Assembly (NCBI RefSeq): GCF_036194065.1
Contig: NZ_CP108095.1
Location: 1,984,001-2,048,000, forward strand
Origin: Streptomyces sp. NBC_00239
GTDB lineage: Bacteria; Actinomycetota; Actinomycetes; Streptomycetales; Streptomycetaceae
Length of the DNA stretch: 64,000 bases
Reading direction: 5' to 3'
Shown here one piece after another: positions 18,751 to 25,683 of the stretch (positions within the stretch are counted from its first letter, which is position 1; the number at the start of each line of letters is the position of its first letter). A model generated the notes under the pieces. That model was not told where the DNA came from. It was given only the letters and a program-made list of their open reading frames with translations, and did no database searches. The translations under genes were made by a program, and so were the position numbers.

Positions 18751-18877
18751 CGGGCGCCGGTCATCGCCGGTCGTCTCCGTTCACGCGACGGGCGTTGCCG
18801 GTCATCGCCCGTCGTCGCCGTTCACACGGCGGGCGTCGCCGGTCATCGCCCGTCGCGGCCGGTCATGCGACGGGGCC
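18751..18877. repeat. Three 41-bp tandem repeats
   Basis: GCCGGTCATCGCC recurs at 18756, 18797 and 18838, exactly 41 bp apart, each copy continuing through CGTTCAC(G/A)CG(A/G)CGGG-like sequence. The last copy reaches into the 3' end of the winged-helix gene (stop at 18863). The rest of the gap 18487-18750 holds degenerate GTGAGCGTCATGC-like repeats and no gene that I can support. Confidence 0.7.
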
Positions 18878-20047
18878 GAAGCGGACGGAAGGGTGCTCGG
18901 CCGTGGTCATCTCGCGCACCATCCGTCCGCCCTCCTCGGCCAACTCCTCGCGCTGTCCCTTCGTGATGCTCCCGAACGCCTCGATCACCAGCTCGGACCG
19001 CTGCTTGTCCTGCTCCAGCCGCCAGATGCCGGCGAGCTGCCCGTCGAGGAGGAACGTGCAGTAGGCCTGGTTTCCGCGCCAGGTACGGCCCTTGGACTCG
19101 GGCGGAACGATCCGGCTGCGGTCGGCGTGCGAGAGCAGCAGGTTGTCGAACTCGGGCAGGAAGCGTGCCGGCGCGGGGGTGTCCTCGTCGGGGCGCGGCG
19201 CGTCCGGGAGGTCGAAGAGCTCGGCGCCTTCCTCGTCGCGGAACACGAGCAGCCGCGGCCTCAGCCGGTCGAAGGCGGCGCGCAGCCGGGTGAGCCCGGA
19301 CCAGGTCTGCATGTCCTTGACGGACGCGGGCCCGAACGCGGCGAGGTACCGCAGAACGGTCTCGTCGAGCACGTCGGTCCCGGCGGGAGCGGCGGACGCG
19401 TCGGAGGCGGCAGAGGCGGCAGAGGCGGCGGATCTCTCCTCCGGGGCGGCGGATGCGTCGGTGGCGGCCTCGCCCACCCACTTCTCCAGGGTGGTCAGCC
19501 GGACCTGCCCGGAACGGCCCCAGACCCCCCTCGGCGTGACCTGTACCAGCGGCAGCCGGCAGCGCGCGGCCACGGACAGCGACATCGGGTCCGCGTCGGG
19601 CCACTCCTTCAGCAGCTCCTCGCGCAGCTGCGCCATCGTGCGCGGCTCGGCTTCGACCAGCTCCCGGCTGATCCGGGCCAGCCGGTCCAGGTCCACTCCC
19701 TCCAGCCCCTTCCGGAAGTTCTGGATCTCGCGGTCGCGGGCGGGCTGGACCAGCGGCCGCAGCCGGGCCGCGTCCTCGGCCGTGTGGGTGTGGATGGTGG
19801 AGCGCATGGTGACGATGCGCAGCACCTGACGCGACTCCATCAGCGCCGACAGCTCCTGCGGGTCGAAGCCCGCGATACGGGACCACAGCTGGAAGTACGG
19901 GGGCTTCACGTTCTGCGCCTGTAGGCCGAGCAGGTGACCGACGGCCTCCTTGGCGCTGATATCGGCCCGGGTGAGGAGGAACTGCCGGGAGAGCGTGGCG
20001 CGGCCCAGGGCGCGGCGGCTGAGTACGGGAATCGTCCGGGTGTCCAT
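18863..20047 (-). CDS. Winged-helix DNA-binding protein of the AlkZ/YcaQ-like (HTH_42) family
   Basis: A 394-residue protein with the family opening SRRALGRATLSRQ and the QxQ motif in GLQAQNVKPPY, which in AlkZ/YcaQ DNA glycosylases sits in the active site. FLPEFDNLLLSHADRSRI and LLDGQLAGIW are further family segments. An Ala/Ser-rich insert (about residues 200-225) separates two winged-helix parts. AlkZ relatives remove alkylated bases or unhook crosslinks and often serve self-resistance in antibiotic producers; the role here is unproven. ATG at 20047 or GTG at 20056; neither has a good ribosome site. Confidence 0.75.
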   Translation of the reverse strand: MDTRTIPVLSRRALGRATLSRQFLLTRADISAKEAVGHLLGLQAQNVKPPYFQLWSRIAGFDPQELSALMESRQVLRIVTMRSTIHTHTAEDAARLRPLVQPARDREIQNFRKGLEGVDLDRLARISRELVEAEPRTMAQLREELLKEWPDADPMSLSVAARCRLPLVQVTPRGVWGRSGQVRLTTLEKWVGEAATDASAAPEERSAASAASAASDASAAPAGTDVLDETVLRYLAAFGPASVKDMQTWSGLTRLRAAFDRLRPRLLVFRDEEGAELFDLPDAPRPDEDTPAPARFLPEFDNLLLSHADRSRIVPPESKGRTWRGNQAYCTFLLDGQLAGIWRLEQDKQRSELVIEAFGSITKGQREELAEEGGRMVREMTTAEHPSVRFGPVA

Positions 20048-20245
20048 GACGGTCACGCTAACGCCGATTGAGGACGATTACCGTCCTCGATGGCCACGCT
20101 CCCCCGCTCGCCCTGCGTGCCGGAACGTCCCGGCACGGCAGGGACGCGCCGGTCCCCTTTTACCCGTATATCCTGCTCGTGCTCGGAGTCCAACAAGACA
20201 CCCTCGACCATTCGTTCTACCGCCCGACCGGGAGCTGAACCTGCG

Positions 20246-21418
20246 ATGCCGGAGAGCCGAGGCCGCCGCCACGCGCCCACGCCCAGGAAGCACGCGTGGC
20301 GTCGCCCCGCCGCTCCCCCGGCCGGCGCCGGCACCCCGCAGCCCCCGCCCGCGCCGGCGCCCGCCCCGGCGCGGCCCTCCGCGCCGGACGCGCAGCACCG
20401 CAGCGTGGTCGAGGCCGCCCTCTACCACGACGGCCGCCGGGTGGCCTCCCCCGCCACGCTTGCCGAGACGTTCCGCCGACTGCGCGAGCAGGAGGACGGC
20501 ATGGCCTGGATCGGCCTGCACCGTCCGTCCGAATCCGAACTCCACTCCCTCGCGGCCGAGTTCAACCTGCACCCGCTCGCCGTCGAGGACGCCCTGGAGG
20601 CCCATCAGCGCCCGAAGCTGGAGCGGTACGGCGACACCCTGTTCGTGGTCCTGCGCGCCGCCCGCTACCTGGACGCCCCCGAAGAGGTCGACTTCGGCGA
20701 ACTCCACGTCTTCGTCGGCCCGGACTTCCTCATCACGGTCCGCCACGCGGCCGCCCCGGACCTCTCGGCCGTCCGCCGCCGCATGGAGGAAACCCCTGAA
20801 CTCCTGGCCCTGGGCCCGGAGGCCGTCCTCTACGCGATCCTCGACGCCGTCGTCGACGGCTATCTGCCCGTGGTCGAGGGCGTGCAGATCGACATCGACG
20901 AGATCGAGACCGAAGTCTTCCGCGGCGACCCCGAGGTCTCCCGCCGCATCTACGAACTCTCCCGCGAAATGGTCGAGTTCCAGCGCGCGACCCGCCCCCT
21001 GGTCGGCATGCTGCACGCCCTGATGGCGGGCTTCGCCAAGTACGGCACGGACGAGGAACTCCAGCGCTACCTCCGCGACGTAGCCGACCACGTCACCCAC
21101 ACCAGCGAACGCGTCGACGGCTTCCGCCAGGCCCTCACCGACATCCTCACGGTCAACGCCACCCTGGTAACCCAGCAACAGAACGCCGAAATGCGAGCCC
21201 TCGCCGAAGCCGGCTTCGAACAGAACGAGGAAATCAAGAAGATCTCCTCGTGGGCGGCCATCCTCTTCGCCCCCACACTCGTGGGAACCATCTACGGCAT
21301 GAACTTCGACTCGATGCCGGAGCTGCACTGGGTGGGCGGGTATCCGTTCGCGATCGGCTTGATGGGCATTGTCTGCACCAGTTTGTACGTGATCTTCAAG
21401 CGACGGGACTGGCTCTAG
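20246..21418 (+). CDS. CorA-family magnesium/cobalt transporter
   Basis: A 390-residue divalent cation channel. About 50 Pro/Ala-rich residues are followed by the cytoplasmic funnel domain and long helices, then two C-terminal membrane segments bearing the signature YGMNF after the first one (ILFAPTLVGTIYGMNFDSMPEL). It ends in a basic tail (FKRRDWL), as is typical. ATG at 20246 with GGGAG upstream. It is transcribed away from the winged-helix gene, so the 200 bp between them hold both promoters. Confidence 0.93.
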   Translation: MPESRGRRHAPTPRKHAWRRPAAPPAGAGTPQPPPAPAPAPARPSAPDAQHRSVVEAALYHDGRRVASPATLAETFRRLREQEDGMAWIGLHRPSESELHSLAAEFNLHPLAVEDALEAHQRPKLERYGDTLFVVLRAARYLDAPEEVDFGELHVFVGPDFLITVRHAAAPDLSAVRRRMEETPELLALGPEAVLYAILDAVVDGYLPVVEGVQIDIDEIETEVFRGDPEVSRRIYELSREMVEFQRATRPLVGMLHALMAGFAKYGTDEELQRYLRDVADHVTHTSERVDGFRQALTDILTVNATLVTQQQNAEMRALAEAGFEQNEEIKKISSWAAILFAPTLVGTIYGMNFDSMPELHWVGGYPFAIGLMGIVCTSLYVIFKRRDWL

Positions 21419-21426
21419 GGAGCGAC

Positions 21427-21462
21427 CGAGACCCCGACCGGCCCGGTCCCGGTCCTGTCTCG
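21427..21462. terminator. Imperfect hairpin between convergent genes
   Basis: CGAGAC at 21427-21432 and GTCTCG at 21457-21462 enclose GACCGG/CCGGTC-rich sequence that can extend the stem imperfectly. It lies between the convergent corA-like and hydrolase genes. Confidence 0.4.
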
Positions 21463-21476
21463 AGGAGGTCGGTCGG

Positions 21477-22190
21477 TCAGCTCGTCGCCCGGACCGCGTC
21501 CCTGATCAGGTCGGCGACCCGGGTGGGCTCGGAGAGGGCGACGGCGTGGGAGGCGTGCGGAAGTTCGACGACGACGGCGCCGGCCCGTGCGGCGCCGAAG
21601 CGCTGGACCTCGGGGCCGATCGTGCGGTCCGCCCCGGCCACCAGGGCCCAGGACGGTTTGGTCCGCCACGCCGCCGCGGACGCGGTCTCGGTGAACGCGG
21701 CCGTGGCGAGCGGGCGTTGGGACGCCGCCAGGACGCCGGCGACGTCCTCGGGCACGTCCGCCGCGAACACGGAGGGAAAGGCCTTCTCCTCGATGGTGAC
21801 CTCGACCCCGGAGTCGCCGTCGAGGAGCGGGTAGGTCCACTCCTTCAGGCTGCCCGCCAGCGGGGACTCGGGGAAGCTCCCTTGGAGCCGGCCGAGGCTC
21901 TCGCCCTCGTTGGGCACGTAGGCGGCCACGTAGACGAGCCCCACGACGTTCTCCGCGGCGCCGGCCACGGTGATCAGCGCACCGCCGTACGCGTGGCCGA
22001 CGAGTACGGCCGGGCCGTCGACCTGGGCCAGGACGGAGGCGAGGTAGGCGGCGTCCGACGTCAGGCCCCGCAGCGGGTTCGACGGAGCGATCACCGGGAT
22101 ACCGCTGCTCCGCAGTTCCGAGATGACGCCTATCCAGCCCGTCGCGTCGGAGAAGGCACCGTGCACGAGGACGACGGTGGGGTTGGTCAT
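21477..22190 (-). CDS. Alpha/beta hydrolase-fold protein lacking the serine nucleophile
   Basis: A 237-residue alpha/beta-fold protein (VVLVHGAFSDATGW...). The nucleophile elbow reads VGHAYGG: residue 67 is alanine where the fold has serine. The other usual landmarks remain, an acid in AGADRTIGPE and a histidine in LPHASHAVAL. A close paralogue at 37465-38190 keeps serine (GHSYGG). It is therefore either catalytically dead and perhaps a binding protein, or uses another mechanism. ATG at 22190 with AGAAGAG-like sequence upstream. It is downstream of the AraC-type gene on the same strand. Confidence 0.85.
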   Translation of the reverse strand: MTNPTVVLVHGAFSDATGWIGVISELRSSGIPVIAPSNPLRGLTSDAAYLASVLAQVDGPAVLVGHAYGGALITVAGAAENVVGLVYVAAYVPNEGESLGRLQGSFPESPLAGSLKEWTYPLLDGDSGVEVTIEEKAFPSVFAADVPEDVAGVLAASQRPLATAAFTETASAAAWRTKPSWALVAGADRTIGPEVQRFGAARAGAVVVELPHASHAVALSEPTRVADLIRDAVRATS

Positions 22191-22360
22191 GCGAGTTCTC
22201 TTCTCGGTGTCGGGCCACGTGTGGGGGCGTCGCCACGACGGTCGGGGCGCGGCCCGGAATTCGGCGAGAGGTCCGTGGGACTGTCACGCACGTTACGGCC
22301 GTGGCAGCGGTACTCGTGTACGTGCGCGCATCCGCGCTGACACGACGGCGCACGGGCGTC

Positions 22361-23269
22361 TCAATGCCGTCGCTCGTCCTGGGCGCCGGCAGTCGTCGTC
22401 GCGAAGGCCGAGGTCGCCAGCGCCTGCCATTCGCTGGGGCTCATGCCGTAGGCCCCGCGGAACGTGCGGCTGAAGTGCGAGGGGCTGCTGAAGCCCCAGC
22501 GGTGTGCCACCGCGGCCATGGTGATCCGCCGGTTGGAGCGGCCCAGTTCGAGCCGGCAGAACTCGAGCCTGCGCCGCCGCACCCATTGGCTCACCGTGCT
22601 GCCGTCGTTCTGGAAGAGCTTCTGCAGGTACCGGACGGAGATGTGGTGGGCGCGTGCGATCGACTCCGGTGAGAGGTCCGGGTCCATCAGATGCTCTTCG
22701 ATGTAGCCGTGGATACGGGACAGCATCTCGTTGACGGCCCCGGACCCGTCGTCGGCCTCGTCCGTCGTGTCCGCTTCGAGGAGCTCCATGACCAGGACGG
22801 AGAGGAGGTGTACGGCCGTCCGGGCACGACGGTCCCCGATCGTGGACCGTCGGAACTCCGCCTCGGCGGCGAGCGCGGTCAGGAAGCCGGACGCCAGCGC
22901 CCCGATCCCCTCCCCGCCGCGTACGGGTACGCCGAGCACCCGGTTCAGTTCCGACTCGGTGACGCCCAGATAGCACCGGGGCACCCGGAAGAAGATCATC
23001 TGGCAGTCTTCTCCGAACCGCAGCAGGTGGCGTCGGGCCGGGTCGCAGAAGACCAGGTCGTTCGGTTCCAACAGGGTCGTGGCGCGCTCGTGGACGACGG
23101 CGACCGGCCCACCGACATGGACGCCGAGGTAGACGTGGGTCCGGTCGTTCGTCTCCGGCATCTCGGAAAGCATCCGGACCAGCCACCCCGAGCGGGAGGA
23201 GGGCGGGGCCGGATCGGGCGCCTGCCGGGGCACCCGTTGGGGCGCGGGTGACATGAGTGTGAGGGTCAT
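22361..23269 (-). CDS. AraC family transcriptional regulator
   Basis: A 302-residue regulator. The N-terminal region up to about residue 170 has a cupin-like AraC-binding pattern (HVYLGVHVGGPVAVVHE...LVFCDPARRHLLRF). The C-terminal 100 residues carry the two helix-turn-helix units (SPESIARAHHISVRYLQKLF and MAAVAHRWGFSSPSHFSRTF, then YGMSPSEW). This is the form found in regulators of aromatic and catabolic genes. ATG at 23269 with AGGAA upstream; a later ATG at 23254 is possible. It lies between two hydrolase genes, likely targets. Confidence 0.9.
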   Translation of the reverse strand: MTLTLMSPAPQRVPRQAPDPAPPSSRSGWLVRMLSEMPETNDRTHVYLGVHVGGPVAVVHERATTLLEPNDLVFCDPARRHLLRFGEDCQMIFFRVPRCYLGVTESELNRVLGVPVRGGEGIGALASGFLTALAAEAEFRRSTIGDRRARTAVHLLSVLVMELLEADTTDEADDGSGAVNEMLSRIHGYIEEHLMDPDLSPESIARAHHISVRYLQKLFQNDGSTVSQWVRRRRLEFCRLELGRSNRRITMAAVAHRWGFSSPSHFSRTFRGAYGMSPSEWQALATSAFATTTAGAQDERRH

Positions 23270-23310
23270 GGGGATTCCTAGCCGTAGGTGCGTGCGAGCG
23301 GAGGGTGGAT

Positions 23311-24162
23311 TCACGCCCCGTTCGCCGGCTCCTCGGCCAGGAACTTCTCCACCACGGCGTTGAAGGCCGGCGGGTTCTCCAGGAAGGGGAAGTGCGAGCT
23401 CGCCACGTCGGAGGGGAAGACGTGCAGGCGTGCGCCGGGAATCCGTTCGGCGACGAAGCGCTGCGAATCGGGGTGCACGTGGCTTCCCTCACAGCCGATC
23501 ACCAGGGTCGGCACATCTATCCGGGGAAGCACGTCGCGCCAGTCCTGCGCGCAGTGGTCGAACAGCAGCGGTACGCCCGCGTAGTCGGGTGTCGACCGGA
23601 TCTCCTCGCCGACGAAGGCCAGCACCTCGGGGTCGGGCTCGCCGGAGAACATGCCGCGCACGAAGTCGGCGCGGACCGCGTCGCCCTCCGGCCCCGCGAG
23701 GGCCGCACCCAGGTACAACAGGCCCGACACGTCGAAGATGGCACCGGAGTCCCGCTGTTCCCGCTCGGTCATCCAGGGCACGGCGGCGACCGCCGCGGGC
23801 TGGTCGACGGCGACGAAGCGCCGGACCCGTCCGGTCCCGTACTGGTCGATGAAGCTCCACCACACCGAGACACCCATGGACCAGCCCAGTGCGTCGAAAC
23901 GGTCGAGACCGAGGTGGTCGACGAGTTCGAGCACATCGCGGGAGAGCCGGGCGATGCGGTAGCCGTGACGTGGCTTGCCGGACTTCCCGTGGCCGCGGAG
24001 GTCGACGGTGACGACGCGACGGCCGGGCGCCAAGCCCTCGATCTGGTGGCGGAACATCGCCTGCGTCTGCCCCCAGCCGTGCAGCATCACCAGCGGGACG
24101 CCCTCGCCGCCGGTGTCCTGGTACGCGAGCCGCGCGCCGTCCGTCGTGATCAGTTCCTTCAT
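23311..24162 (-). CDS. Alpha/beta hydrolase (lactonase/haloperoxidase-like)
   Basis: A 283-residue hydrolase with the oxyanion segment MLHGWGQTQAMF, the nucleophile elbow GWSMGV (serine present), an acid near VPTLVIGCEGSH and a histidine in SSHFPFLENP. It resembles enol-lactonases, epoxide hydrolases and cofactor-free haloperoxidases, which cannot be told apart by eye. The ATG at 24162 is preceded by GAGAGAGG. The PucR-type regulator gene lies just upstream on the same strand and may control it. Confidence 0.85.
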   Translation of the reverse strand: MKELITTDGARLAYQDTGGEGVPLVMLHGWGQTQAMFRHQIEGLAPGRRVVTVDLRGHGKSGKPRHGYRIARLSRDVLELVDHLGLDRFDALGWSMGVSVWWSFIDQYGTGRVRRFVAVDQPAAVAAVPWMTEREQRDSGAIFDVSGLLYLGAALAGPEGDAVRADFVRGMFSGEPDPEVLAFVGEEIRSTPDYAGVPLLFDHCAQDWRDVLPRIDVPTLVIGCEGSHVHPDSQRFVAERIPGARLHVFPSDVASSHFPFLENPPAFNAVVEKFLAEEPANGA

Positions 24163-24300
24163 GACCTCTCTCCTGGTCAGAGGCGGTACATCGTCCCCGC
24201 CCGTCCCGAACATCATCGAATGGGGCCCGCCGCCCGCACCACCGCGAGCTGTAGGAATCGGGCCGTGGATCCTCCTCGCTTTGTCGAAGCGAGTCCGTGG

Positions 24301-25548
24301 TCACACGGCCCCGTCGCCGGCCGGGGCGAGGAGCTCCTCGACCCTGAGGCCGAGGTGCAGAGTGAGCCGGTGGGCGCCGTTGTCGAGGTCGAGTCCGGTG
24401 ATCTCATGAATCTGGCGCAGGCGGTAGTAGAGCGAGGTGCGGTGGATTCCCAGCGCGTCCGCGGTCCGGGGAATCGATCCCGCGTGTTCGAGGAAGCAGC
24501 GCAGGGTGTCCCGCAGGCGGTCGCCGCCGTGCGTGTCGGTCAGGGTACGGAGCGGCTTCGGGACCACAGAGGCGTTCAGGGCGTGCTCGGGGAGCTGGAG
24601 GAGCACCGCGAGCTCCCCCAGCAGCTCCCAGTCACCGGCGCTCTTCAGGGTGGGCAGACGGCGTGCCGCGCGTGCCGCCACGAGCGCCTGCTCGTACGAC
24701 GTCCATGCGTCGTCCAGGCTGGGGTGCCGGCCGCCGACGCCGATCACGGGGTCCGCCGACGGGCCCAGGAAGGTGCGGAGTTCGTCCAGGATGCGAGCGG
24801 ACTGTGCGGTGACCTCGTCCTGGCCGGGTGGGCGGTCGCGCAGCTGGAGGAGTGTCGCCCGCTCCTTGCCGATCGCGATGAGGCCCTGGGCCGAACGCGT
24901 CTGCCGGAACCCCTCCAGCGCCCCCCACAGGGCCGCCTCGGACTGCCGCCCGAGTTCGCTCGCGCAGCTCAGCTGGACGACGGTGACCAGGACGTGCTCG
25001 GCTGCTCCGAGCAGTCCGAGTTCCTTGCCTCGCCGCCGTGCGGTGGTACGGGCGGCGACGTCGGTGCCGACGAGTTCGAGGACGAGGTCCCGCTCGTCGG
25101 CCTTCCGGGTGTCGGTGGCGATGTGCTCTCCGTGCATCTGGGCGGCCATGGCGTCCGCGGCCCGGGCGATGGCACGTGTCTCGTGCTCTGCGAGCGTCTT
25201 CTCGGGCACGACCACCATGAGCAGTCCGAAAAGGTGCCCGCGCTCACGCAGGGGCACGACGTAACGGGGCAGCAGTCCAAGGTCGTCGCGGCCATCGATG
25301 AATCCGGCCCGGGGCCACTGGGTCACGCCCTGGGCGAGGACGTAGCGGATGGTCGCGTTGTCGGCGCGGCCCTGCAACAGGGTGCCGATGCGCACCGGGT
25401 CCTCGTCGCCGAAGTGGCGGCTCGTGCAGACCATGCGGACCAGCGGGTCGTCGACGGCGACGGACCGGCCGAGCCGCTCCGCGAGCTCGTCGACAAGCGC
25501 CTGGAGCTCGGGGCTGCCGGGGCGGGCTCGCTGGAGCCTTGCGGTCAT
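24301..25548 (-). CDS. PucR/CdaR family transcriptional regulator
   Basis: A 415-residue regulator. The N-terminal part has a GAF/PucR-like sensor (LVRMVCTSRHFGDEDPVRI...RYVVPLRERGHLFGLLMVV), the middle a CdaR GGDEF-like region (IGVGGRHPSLDDAWTSYEQAL), and the end the PucR helix-turn-helix (FLEHAGSIPRTADALGIHRT...YYRLRQIHEITGLDLDN). Relatives control purine, amino-acid and sugar-acid catabolism. ATG at 25548 with GAGAGGAA upstream. Target genes are not known; adjacent hydrolase genes are the first guess. Confidence 0.9.
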   Translation of the reverse strand: MTARLQRARPGSPELQALVDELAERLGRSVAVDDPLVRMVCTSRHFGDEDPVRIGTLLQGRADNATIRYVLAQGVTQWPRAGFIDGRDDLGLLPRYVVPLRERGHLFGLLMVVVPEKTLAEHETRAIARAADAMAAQMHGEHIATDTRKADERDLVLELVGTDVAARTTARRRGKELGLLGAAEHVLVTVVQLSCASELGRQSEAALWGALEGFRQTRSAQGLIAIGKERATLLQLRDRPPGQDEVTAQSARILDELRTFLGPSADPVIGVGGRHPSLDDAWTSYEQALVAARAARRLPTLKSAGDWELLGELAVLLQLPEHALNASVVPKPLRTLTDTHGGDRLRDTLRCFLEHAGSIPRTADALGIHRTSLYYRLRQIHEITGLDLDNGAHRLTLHLGLRVEELLAPAGDGAV

Positions 25549-25683
25549 GCGCTGTTCCTCTCTCGACCGGGTTCCCCGCGGACTTCTCCATTCCGCGGCT
25601 CTTGATCATTTTGAGGAAGCGAGGACGTCGGCACATCACACGAATCGTCCATTGCCATGACGCCCACGGGGGATGCGAAGCGA

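Noticed and set aside
18751..18877. CRISPR-like repeats
   Set aside because: 41-bp units with no unique spacers; simple tandem duplication.
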